Under the pieces are notes generated by a model, which saw only the letters and a program-made list of their open reading frames with translations, was not told the origin of the DNA and ran no database searches. From NCBI RefSeq assembly GCF_001949145.1, contig NW_019091390.1, positions 749,234-813,233 on the forward strand: 64,000 nucleotides of DNA, written 5' to 3'. This stretch comes from Acanthaster planci. Taxonomy: Eukaryota; Echinodermata; Asteroidea; Valvatida; Acanthasteridae. The translations under genes were made by a program, and so were the position numbers. Shown here one piece after another: positions 48,796 through 59,976 of this stretch (the first letter of the stretch is position 1; each line of letters begins with the position of its first letter).

Positions 48796-51700
48796 CCACG
48801 CACACCCATACACCATTTGTGACATTTTGACATGTTTTACTGATGGCAGATGGGAAGCGGAGTTCTATTTCGATATGATAGGGTGCGCCTTCCCAGGTGG
48901 CAAATGCTCATCATACAGTGACCATGACCGTTAAATGAATAGTTAATTTAAGACAAGTGGCTCATGTATTCGTAGCCCTGAAGGCCATGCAAGCTTATGA
49001 AATTAGCTTTTGGACTTTGACTATCATCATGACGCTAAAAAAATACTTCAGCAAAAGCTAACAAGAATTTTAAAAATAAATTGCACTCTACTCTTATCCA
49101 ATATCACAGTGTGAAAACTGGTCAGTTCCTCCCTACATAAAAAGCCTCAATAGTCTTTTTTGTGGTATCCCCTACTTAGTCAGGAAAACCAGTTTAATAT
49201 GCCCCTATTATTTTCTTACCCGTCCCCTTCGTTGAATTTTGTACAGCCAGTAGATGAGGGATTACGCAATTTTCGTCATGTTCTTTTTCTTTTTTCTCTG
49301 TTTATATTTCTATTTCATTTTCCTCCCTTAAAAGCTCCAAAGGAATCTTTGTTTAAAAGAAATGGATCAAATAATTTTTCTGATTTGGACAGAAATACAG
49401 GGGTAATGTTTGGTAGAGCGCCCTCACGTTAATTTTGCAATGTAAATGCTGGTACCCGTGCTCGGCCATTGTACGGGTGTCTGGAAACTGCTGAGAACCA
49501 ATGACAACTGCTAAGTAAGTTCTTCGGCGTGCCCCAGGCCCGCCTAGTACATGTACATGCATAGTCTAGTGAGCAGTGCCGCGGCACTTGCAGGATTCAA
49601 CGCTAGACGAAGCAGGAGACGTTGATGTTGCTAATTTCACCCCATGGATCCCTTTCAAATTCACCGTAGTATATGTGTTTACCGTCCCCAGTGAAGCAGA
49701 AACGTCACCCAGCTTGACTGTCCTCTTTTAGGTCGATAGTGGGAGACAAGTTTAACAGTTTCAAGTTACTGTAGCGATACCATGGAAACATGCAAATAGG
49801 TACACTTGTGCATGATTTTCCTGTGTGACGTATGTATACAAGTACAGTACATGTGTGTACCCGTACACAGACTAGACCGCAGCGAGCTGCCGACGAAAGA
49901 CAGCGCGATCTTTCCCCGTCATTCCCGTATCGGTCGGAACAGTTTAGGTCATGTTTCTACGACAGTGTACTGTTCATCCTGTGCGAATCTACTGTCTTTG
50001 CTGAGGCCTGCGTGCACGTTCCACAAGGGTTACGAATTAAATGAAGCAGGAACTTTGACAAAGTTGTTTCATCGGTGAGTGTGTAAGCAGTGCTGGTCTA
50101 GTTTCCAACTCATGTATTGTACATTTGTGTAGTGTAATTAGCATGGTTTGTATGCTGAGTCCGACTTCTCAATTCTCTTTACTTGGCAGGCAAGGACCTT
50201 GGGCCCGGCATATACACCTTCGTCATATTCTGAGCCCTGTCCCGAGTGATTTCTCTCGATTAAGTTTATTTGAGATGTCTGGGAATATTATCAGACATCC
50301 ACTGGATCTTATAAAAAAAATGGGAGCTGCAATTGCACTGGAATGTTCATAACTTACGCTGCTAACTATCCCCCGGTTTGTTATTACAAACTCTCCTTTT
50401 CCTCATATATGTTGCCTTCAGTCGGTGTTTTCCCCATTCCGGACGAATATTGGCCCAACTATCATATTATTACACAGACTCCTTTGTATGGTGAAGTGAT
50501 GGTAGCCTGTACGAGAGCCTGTTTAATTTGCATTCAGACTTCAGCACATACGAATTTCGGTTCGGATCCATGAGAGTACCTGTTGATCCAAGTAGTCATG
50601 GAAAATTACGGCTGTTTTGTGTCGCAGCAAATACGCAATGCTAGTTCCCCGTCCAGTCAATTACCTGCTGCGAATTGTTGAAGATGTAGCACGGCTTGCT
50701 CTCTGTGACGTCACACGAAACAGCCGTCAGTTTTGTGCAAGTTGGGCCAAAATTCGGGCCAAATAACCTGGGGGACAGTGAGCAGGGTAAGTAGTGAACA
50801 TACTCGTGCAATTGCAACTCATAAGAGCCAGCAGATGTGTAATAATATTCCTGGACATCTCCGATAAACTTGATCGAAAGAAATCACTATCAATTGGGAC
50901 AGGGCCCAGTTTATGACAAAGAAGTATAAGTCAGGCCCCGTTTACAAGTCTATATTTGTTTATACTTACGTTGGGAAAGAGAGCCACATTCAGACAACAC
51001 TTGATGCCCCATGCACAAACTTGTATAAGACTTGTCTGAAAAATTGTGTTTTTTCTAAGTAAACGCTTTGGAATTTTCTCAGATAAATTTCAGTTTTGGG
51101 GACTTGTTAGGCTCATCACTTTCTGATGGCTGTTATAACATTTATAGGAAAAGTAGTGTTGTCTGTGTATGGAACTCTTTCTTTGGTTGGTTTTGAATTT
51201 TTTTTTTATTTTATGACTTTAAATTACAGTTTTCAAAAGTAGTGGACTGATGCATTTTCATTTTTGCATGGAATTGCCCAAATGTAAGTTAACCACTAGT
51301 TGGCCTAGCACCAGGAGCCATGCAAATCCTATGAGGATTTTAGCCAGTATTTGAAAATGGGGTGTCCATATTTGCTGGTAGGTCACAAGGCAGGTCTTAG
51401 TATTTAACCAGGTCTCAAATCCAAATTTTTGACATCTTGCTGATTTCGAGGGTGCAATTTTTGTCTGGACCATTGCGGGTCTGTAGACAAGTGGACAAAA
51501 TCTTCTTTAGACTTTTTGTGCTCACATGATGAATATTGAACCCCAACTCTAGAGAATGAGCTCCAACTACCGTATAGTTGGGGTTGCCCCAAATGTAGTG
51601 CTGCAGTTAGGCTGTCCTACAGTAGCTACATAGCTGGAAAATGTATAGACATTTCTCAACTTTTCCAAGTTTAGTTTATGCGGTACACCGTTGACAGAAT

Positions 51701-54406
51701 TCATCCAAAAATATGTCATCCATGACACACACACACAAATTAAGGACTATTTCTGCAAGCACGAGTTGCTGATATAAGGCAAAATGGCGTTATAGTTGGG
51801 TCCCCCCCCCCACACACACACTTTCAGTTGGAACAGACACTACAGTTAGGGCGTAACCCTGACGCCATGTTGAATATCTGCAGGATTATGTTTGTGGAAA
51901 GAGAACAAGTTTTTGACTTTTGAGAGAAGTTACAGAGTTAAATGTAAATTGATGGCGGCCACCATGCCACCGTGAACGCACAAACTGCAGCACACCTGCA
52001 AAATAAAGATGGCAGTAGGCAGTCACTGATTGGCTGATAGACGAGTAGGCTCGCTGCATGTAATGGCAGAGTGAGCATGTGCAGCACATACTGGTACGTG
52101 TAGATTTGGCACTTCTGGAAAGTCAAAAACAGGTGCACGTCCTCCCTAAAAGCTTTGTTTTTGTACACGTATGATTATAATCAAGAGAACAGTGCATCAG
52201 GTGGTGGGTGTCATATTGTTGCAAGAAAATCCGATATTAGCTTCTAAAGTGAACGCTTCATCAACTGTTCAGGGATCATCTGGTAAATTGTGCAGTGGCC
52301 AACTTTTCTTTGTGTACATGCCTTGGTGGATTCATGGTCGCCTTGACGCCCTCCCTGTATCTTACCCCTCAGGACCAGTTCTGCAAACATCAAGTGGTGC
52401 CATTTTCATCTATTTTAATAGGGGAGTACGAAATGTTGCAAGAAGATTTGTGACCAAGTCCTCCTAATGGAACGGAGTCCTCAACTCGGCAACCCCCTTT
52501 TTTAAGCGTACATAGAGAGCCTGCGGGCATTTTGGGTCACAGCTTGTATTGCAAATGTCCGGCAGCAGCACTTTTTTTTTTACTGCAGTGCGTGCTTGTG
52601 CGAAGACTTAAGCTCAGCAGAGCGTGGACAAATTCAAAGTTGGATTAGGCCCATTATTAACAATTTACAATGTTGTCATCATGCTGATTTTATGCACGTT
52701 CTTTTTCCTGCCATACTGTCATCGTCATGATTGTCTCTAGAAATTGCATGACGTCCGATAGTTTCAGGACATGAAAGGTTGATTTTCTCGTCCTCGTATT
52801 TTGTTTTGTTCATTTTTTTCTTGAATTTTCTGACATTGCCTCTAGTCCAATCACCCAATCTGAAAGATACGCCTTATTTTGACTGATGATAAATTTACGC
52901 CATTTGTAAATTTATTTGTGATTGGGAATTGAATTCAGATAGACCTTAATCTTTCACGAAGTAACCCATTCTATTAATAGTTTTGTTGTGTTGCTTCTTT
53001 GCACCTCTTTTCAAATTGGCACCCCATCCATCACGAGTTTCAGTTTTCACACATACATACCAGTATATGGACCACTCTCATTTTGCCTACAACTAGTATG
53101 GGCCACAAAAGTCTGCACAAATATCACCTGGTGGTTGGTCTTCGATTTTACCTCAGATTTGTCCAAAATGGACATTTGACCCTTTAGGTTGGTGTCGGGT
53201 GTTATTTTCATCTGATGTTCTAATATTTCCAAATAGGTCACTTGGGAGACATTTTGTGGTAAATTTTTCAACCTTAGGGAGACATCGGTCATTAGGGAGA
53301 CATTTCAAAGTCACCCTAATGCTCCAACTACCAAAAGGCGGAAAATTTTTATTGTCCACATTTTGAGAGATGATAGATTAGGGTCTCAAAGGAAAACATG
53401 CAAAGTTTGGTTAAGATTGGATTAGGGAATATTGAATTATGGGACGTGTTTCCCACGTGACCCATTTTCAGTAATAAATATAACTGCATGGGGTTTTGAA
53501 CACCTTCTGATGTATTCTTTTACTTTTGTAATGACGGCCAACCATAGTTTTAGCAGCCACTTCAAAGAAGAAAAACATGACTGTGATTTCAAAGGAGGCT
53601 TGAGCACACCCTTTTTATTATTAATAAGACCCCTCCCTATTTATTATTTAGACCCCTCGTGTTGTAAAGTGGTGAGTGTGTGGCCCTTTGCTGTGCATGG
53701 AACTCAATTATGAAGCTGATGCCTGATCTACTCATCAGCCGTAATCTGATTTCAGCGCATGATTAACTATGATAATGATGCACTTGAATTATTCAGTGTG
53801 CTTCAGATCTCATGTAACATTTTTTTCTATTTTGCTCTTGGCCATTGCCAAAAGTCATCTTTTGGCATCGTTGCCAGCTGCCCATGACATGTTTGTATGG
53901 AAAATAGACGCATTTGAATACAGTACATGTACATGTGTGCATTTTGTTTTCGTCAAGAACGTGTAAGTGCGAAGTACATGTATGTGAAGAGAGTGACTTC
54001 TGCTTGACCCAAGAATGGAGAGTAATAATTTCAGTTTCACTTTTCAGGACCACTACCCTTTTTCTGAATCATATTTAAATCTTTACACGTACCTTAAGTA
54101 CATGTACATGTATGGCAAACATGCACCTGTAAGTACTCATTTCACACTCCGCTATTGTGACCATCATTGTGTTTGATCACAAACGACACACTATTTTAAT
54201 GCAACATTCTCACTGGACACACAAAATCTGAGTTGTCGTGGAGCTTCGGCAAAAGCTGATTTGTACAGTTTTGTTGTACCTCTGTCTTAAAAACGGCATT
54301 TTCATTGGCCCAGAACGATTGCATGACTGGGCCACAAAAATACACATCACCCTCACCATGGGACATCACATCATGACATCACAGACTACATGTAGGTGAG
54401 ACTGTG

Positions 54407-54468
54407 CAGTGTTGCTGGTGTAATTTGTTACACCACAGTGTTACACTGTAAGTGTTGCTGGTGTGAAT
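54407..54468. repeat. Short duplicated and inverted GTGTTGCTGGTGT motif
   Basis: GTGTTGCTGGTGT occurs twice in direct orientation. Between the copies TTACACCA and TTACAC provide inverted partners for TGGTGTAA, so the stretch can fold into alternative hairpins. Family unknown. Confidence 0.5.
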
Positions 54469-55022
54469 ATGCCCACCGCGATGAAACAGCTTTACCTGAC
54501 ATGTACATTGTAGTGTACTATATGTAAATTTGGACAGGTTGTTAATTGGAGCAGACTGGATGATCGATACACTGACATGCAAATGACAAGAATCATAAGT
54601 ACGTAGATACGTTGGCTACGGGTAAATCCAGCCATTCAATAGAATGCAATCCTATTGTTAAAACTGAACTTCTGTCAAGCCTCAACACGTCACTCTTCAC
54701 ATTTGAACCAATTTCGGTATTTCCAAAAGCCAAGGTCTGTCGGGAAGACAGGCTATCGTGTGCGTGCACATGTACAGTGTAGCTATTTCCAAGTAGCCTC
54801 GTTCTGAGCATGCACTGTTGGAATACCGAACTGGCTCATTGAAAAACAATTTGAGAAAAAAAGAAAAAGTCAGCATCTTAGGAACAAAAACTACATATAA
54901 TACATGAAGTGAGTACTGTGTGACCCATTAACTGGATCAATAAAAAAAAGACGTAAAGACATTTTGTAGAGAGATACAGGACATCCAGAAAGGTTTCTTG
55001 TCTGAAGAAAAATCACCTCACA

Positions 55023-55568
55023 GTGTGGAGGCATGACAGTGAGGCGCCATCACCTCAAAGTACCAGTACATGTACATGTACATCTGTGTGTTCTGCCAAA
55101 AGAGAACACTATTGTATATTGAAAGGCATACACGTGCCGTTAGGTAGGGATGTAACAACTGCCGATAGATCAGCAAACGTGATAGAAGTTGCGATACGGC
55201 ATGATGCGTATCTGGATGTTTATACGGGCGACGTGTATCGTGATACATATTATATTACGCCTTCAGTACAGAGGTTCTGCATGGCAGCTATTTTTCCGGT
55301 AACTACTTTTGTTGCGGAGGGATAGTACAAAAGGTCTACTCGTCTGTATCCCTGTGGAACGGGGGATATCGTTACTCTCCCCAACCATTGGCACATGAGA
55401 GACCTCAGTACATCGACGTCTTTCATCGCTCGTCAGTCATTGGATGATACTCTGACTGCTTTGATGCGTGGGCGACATATGCAAAAGCAGTTTGATACCT
55501 GGCCTCTCAACATTGTTGACATATTTGAAGACCATCCTGTTTATAGTGCTATCTCATCCATGGAATAG
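55023..55568 (+). pseudogene. Unidentified protein-like frame with in-frame TAG
   Basis: The frame starting at a GTG at 55023 is open to TAG 55323-55325 and continues in the same frame for 80 more codons to TAG 55566-55568. Both halves look like globular protein rather than random translation: upstream VIEVAIRHDAYLDVYTGDVY and YITPSVQRFCMAAIFPVTTF; downstream GDIVTLPNHWHMRDL and FDTWPLNIVDIFEDHPVYSA. The first about 20 codons cross a GTACATG run and are probably not part of the original protein. Codons with CpG (GCG, ACG, CCG, CGT) are common in the upstream half, unlike the surrounding AT-rich DNA. There is no signal peptide or membrane segment. I do not recognise the family; it could be a relic of a mobile element, of an integrated virus or of a host gene, or a single exon with a real internal stop. 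Further short protein-like fragments follow up to about 55877. Confidence 0.35.
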
Positions 55569-55760
55569 CAAGACATGCTTTAAGTCAGTCCCATGGGATG
55601 TAATAATATTTTGAGGGCCGCGCTCAGTTCAGTGGTGATATTAGATGTACGCATGACCGTAAGTTTTTAATCAAAGGAAAGTTTTCCCGAGTTGGATCAT
55701 TTTAAGCATCAAGGCCTCTAGATCGATTGATCGTATGGGTGTCCTGAATTCATAGCTGTA

Positions 55761-55877
55761 CATAACAGTAATTCACTTGATGTGAAGACATTTGTCCAAA
55801 CCCCAGTATTTCAGCGAAGAAAAAGGACCAGCCGGTGGACGTGTTCATTTACCGAGCTGAAGAACATCACACGTTAA
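55761..55877 (+). pseudogene. Second fragment of the unidentified relic
   Basis: A frame with no initiator reads SLDVKTFVQTPVFQRRKRTS and then a Trp/Cys-containing stretch with FTELKNITR, ending at TAA 55875-55877. Its position about 200 bases downstream on the same strand, and its similar composition, suggest that it belongs to the relic at 55.0-55.57 kb. The family is not recognised and the link is inference. Confidence 0.2.
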
Positions 55878-58800
55878 CAACCAAATTACCATTCAATGTG
55901 AGGAACTGGACAGGTCCGCATCATTTCTGAATAGATACAGAATCCAAACTCACTCTGCACTGCCTGCTTTGAAGTTCTGTTAGGTGGAGCCTCTCCGTTT
56001 GCATCATCCTTACTTCATCCCTCGGATACTCTCACATACATGTATAACATGGTATATATACCAACTGCTGGATTTATTGCCGATCAGGTACATGTACATG
56101 TATGTTCACATTGCATTGTAGTAGGCTATATTTGGAATAAATTGGATTTGAAATCTTGAATTCCTCCCCCCCCCCCATGAAATTCCCCTCAGAATTCTCG
56201 GGGCATTATCGAAGTACATCAGAGGGGATTTTAAAAGCACTTAAATCAATAAGCCGTGCCCTCCTGAGAATAGACCTGTTCACCCGGCAGCCCACCACAG
56301 CCTTACCTGAATGATTGAAGCATTATCTCGGCAGACGATATTCCATTTCTGAGAAGAAAATTGCTGAACCCAGCTGAGAGTGAGAGATATATGTCATTTT
56401 GCCCCTTTGTTCTGTAGACAGAAGGAATAGAATTTGTAGATGCTGTTTTTGTTACACGTTTGTGTAGACATGTATGTGTGTGGTTGCCCATCTTTGCTGA
56501 TAAATTGGCTCTGTTGATTTCTGTCTCAAGTTAAGAGACGGAAGAATTTGTCAAGATACTTTTCTTAAGCTACCCTCTGTTTCTCCTTGTTCGTTTGTCA
56601 TTGCTGTGAATTTGGGTCATTATTGATCTCAAGAATTGCACTGTATGCATCAGTGCCCATTTGTCAGGTGAAAGAAAAACAGATTGCTGCACTTCAATTT
56701 TATAGAACTGGCCTCAAAATAAGGAAGATTCACGAAATCAAAAAAGAAGTCCAGGAATAGTTATAATTGATGGTGAAACCTGCTCTCCAACAGGCAATGT
56801 GCTTATTGCAAAATAAAAAGCCACTGCACTCAGAAGTGGAAAGACTGAAAAACCGTTTACTAAAGCCTGCCTCCTCAGCTGAATTGAATCCTGATTTTGG
56901 TGGACTCCTTTCTGTGGAGTAGGTCACATGTCTTGGCCTGTAGGGTCTTGGGTGATGCAGTCATCCTTGAGCACTTGTATTGAATCGTTTTATTAAAAAT
57001 GTCCATTGACGTCATGAACCAAATTTAAGAACATGCAACGCTTGATTTAATGATACCGCGAAAAAAATTAAGTATAAAATGATCATTAAGCTACAGCTGC
57101 AGCTCACAAAGAATGGAACCAGAAGGGAGAATGAATCTAAGGGAAAGTAAAAAGTATTAAAGGGAGCGTTAAACACCTGTTTATGGGAACTAATTAAACA
57201 CATATTTGGTGCAGTGAACAAGAACTGAAATGCATGTTGGACATGTGCTGTCATTCAGCTTGTACAACATGCATATGATGCACTGAAACCCATTTTGACT
57301 ACCAAGCTCGTTGTCATGGTGATGTGCTTGGCAACTGTGGTATCTCTGTATCACTCATCTCGAGCTTACTTTCCATGCAATGATAATGATTGCTGACAGA
57401 ACGTAGATGTCGAAATGCAGGCAATGGCAGAAAAGACGATGTGTAATATCATTCGACAACAATGCCTACGTGTAAAAAAGCTTCCAAAAATTCCTTTGGT
57501 TAGGTGGTTATTCCGTTTCCTGGGGCCAAACTGGTATAATTCGTTTGGATGTATTTCATTTATGGGACCTCAGATATATGTTACCAGTTTGGCAGTTTGG
57601 TTGTCAGCTGTTAGTCATGAGTAGAAAATGGGAAAAATAGGTTGCACTTAAGCAAGAGGGATGCCATTGTTTGCATGTCTTGCTGGCAGATTTGTAGGGG
57701 CTACTCTGCCAACTTAGCGTAGACAGACTTGATCCAACTTTTCCAACTATCTGTGTTCAGATTGGCATCAGTCACAGTGAAGCATTTCCATGTGAGTTGG
57801 CACCGTAGGGAACTAATGGGTTATTGTCTGGATCTCTTTGCGTCTGTATGGGAAATACGCTTCATCGAGAGATTACCAGTAGCTTTGCTCTTTGTTGCCA
57901 TGGATTTATTGCTCCACTGGTTACATTTTTACAACATTGTGCGTAATATCAGTCACATAGACTGATTTTCATGTTTAAAGAATTATGGCAAAAGTCTGTA
58001 CACACGTACTCACAGTTCCGTGTACATCCGCAGACATGCAAAACACACATGTACATGTTCACACATAATTACAAGGCTCAAACTTTAACACACCAGATCA
58101 ATTTCAAGAGAATGATCCGCTTGTCCAAAGACTGGCAGGCTCTGCATCCGCTGCTCTTCACAGGAGAAATTTTGACACACAAATGTAAAAGTTGTCATCC
58201 GTTTTTGATTTATGTACTTCAGGGTTCCAGCTGCCCACGTCATTCTCGCCAACTGCCAATTAATTATAATTTAGGCTATTATTCCATTGACCTGGCGAGA
58301 AAGATTGGCAAATATTTTGCAAATTTAGACAAACCTTACCACTTGTTTGTATTTGAAGTGTCACAGTGGTATTAATTTCCAACTTTCACCAACAGTTCCC
58401 ATTCATTTTCGCTGTCGCAGTGGTGAAAACGTGCGCAAAGCTCAATGCGTTAAACGAAGCTGCTCTGGTTTCCACCGCGCCCATGCGAAGGAACGCATGA
58501 TGGAAATGTAGCAACCAGAACCAGTCTATATATGTACTGTTCATTCCGGTCAGTTACTCTACATCAGCCGTACAGGCATATTGCATGCAACCCTAAAGCT
58601 GCTGGTCGAAAAAGCATTGATGTTGCTAGAGGTTTACTGCAAGTTACTTCACAGAACTTGGCCTCTTATTTATGTATGTATTTTCTGTGTTCATCAGTTT
58701 AATTTTAGGTTGTTTTGCTTGTACTTGAAGCAAGCGTGTTTTAACAAATTTCCTGCCGTGACACAAGGTTTATCGCCTGCTGGTCTGGATGCATCATGCA

Positions 58801-59333
58801 TGCTTTTCACGCGATACAGGGACATTGTCGGCTATTTGCCGTCATTGCCTGAGTAGCACTGTGTGAAATGTCCATAATTCTTACAAGTGAATATTCAACT
58901 GTAGACATTTTTACTTAGATTAAGACAGGTGTTCATCACTTTTTGAGATAATTTGGGAAGCTGTAGTCCCCATTCATACCATTCAATCAGCACAAAAAAT
59001 TTGCCCCCCCTAAACAAAAAAATTTCAGTCCTACCGACCGATTGTGTAATCGGAAGCACAATTATTTTTGTGGCCAAATAAAAGACTGTGTGAATGCCGA
59101 AGGCCTAAGTTAAATAACCATAATAATCGTGGATTCTTCTTCGAATCGTGGAAATCTTGGGCAAATGTTTGTCCGATTCGGATAAGCAAATTTATGGCAC
59201 AGCCTACCCGGTCAGGCAAGCTAAAAAAATAGTTGCGGCCCAAGTGAACAGGTATGCGTGGGCTCAACATGTACTTGCATTGTACTTCGTAGGCCTTGAA
59301 GACGAACAGTACGCTTAGTCTCCGCATAATTTT
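55878..59333. other. No gene seen
   Basis: AT-rich DNA with short GTACATG runs (56.09 kb) and a CRE at 57007-57014. The 134-codon frame at 57971-58375 shows no conserved motif. Confidence 0.5.
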
Positions 59334-59473
59334 GTGCTTGTGTTATGGCGCAACCTCAAACCTGACACACTGGATGCCTTGATGAGGGTTGCCGCGGAAG
59401 GTCCTCCAAGAAGTGTGTTTGATTTCCATCAGGCATTCAAACTGTGGTATGATTACAATCCTAGAAGATATTT
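59334..59473 (+). pseudogene. hAT-type transposase C-terminal relic
   Basis: The frame contains LWRNLKPDTLDALMRVAAEG followed by PPRSVFDFHQAFKLWY and a basic NPRR. The pattern (R)xxLxxxTLxxLMRVxxEGPP...FDFxxAxxLW is typical of the last residues of hAT transposases and hAT-derived proteins (zinc finger 862-like), just after the dimerisation domain. A TAG lies just upstream in frame, no catalytic or zinc-finger part is visible nearby, and the match stops before the end of the open frame. It is therefore a short fragment of an element or of a domesticated gene, with no intact copy in the window. Confidence 0.5.
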
Positions 59474-59766
59474 GGTACATGTATCCCAATCATTTATATG
59501 TGTATGTATTCTTCACATGTACTAACCTTGGCAATAACTTCCAGCAAAACGTGTGAAATATGAGATATACAGGATGTAGGTTTTATTAAATGTTAGTCGG
59601 TTTATAATAATTGATCCATTTGAAAAGCAGTTCACACAAATTGAAATGAATCAGAGTGAATGACATGCTTTTTGTTTATCTTTATCTTCAAACAAATGTG
59701 GCTGCCAAAATACATAATGTTGGCTCATAAATTTGTAGGATGGCTATAAAATCAAACATTTGGTTA

Positions 59767-59976
59767 CAACTTGGGCTATTAACCCTAACCCGCCAAGGGT
59801 TGCTGGGCCTAATCTTGGACTTTGTTTTTCTGAAGTATGCCGAATACCTCAATGCAAAAGCCATTGCAAAAGCCAGCTTTTATGGGCCTACCCCTACCTG
59901 ACCTATCCCCACAGAATTAAACACTTTACTACTGTTTAATTCTGTGTGGTTGGGGAAGATTAGGGTTAATTGAAGT
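59767..59976. mobile_element. Foldback element with nested hairpin
   Basis: The outer inverted ends pair AACTTGGGCTATTAACCCTA with TTAGGGTTAATTGAAGTT. A perfect inner hairpin, CACAGAATTAAACA (59910-59923) and TGTTTAATTCTGTG (59933-59946), encloses a 9-base loop and is flanked by CCCC/GGGG. The arrangement suggests a degraded foldback element or a nested pair. The limits are approximate. Confidence 0.45.

Larger units (their letters stand above)
47316..55022. other. No gene seen apart from listed repeats
   Basis: AT-rich intergenic DNA with the GGTCTC palindromes, scattered GTACATG runs, a G/C-run patch near 51.8 kb and a CRE at 50706-50713. Open frames are short and unremarkable. Confidence 0.55.
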
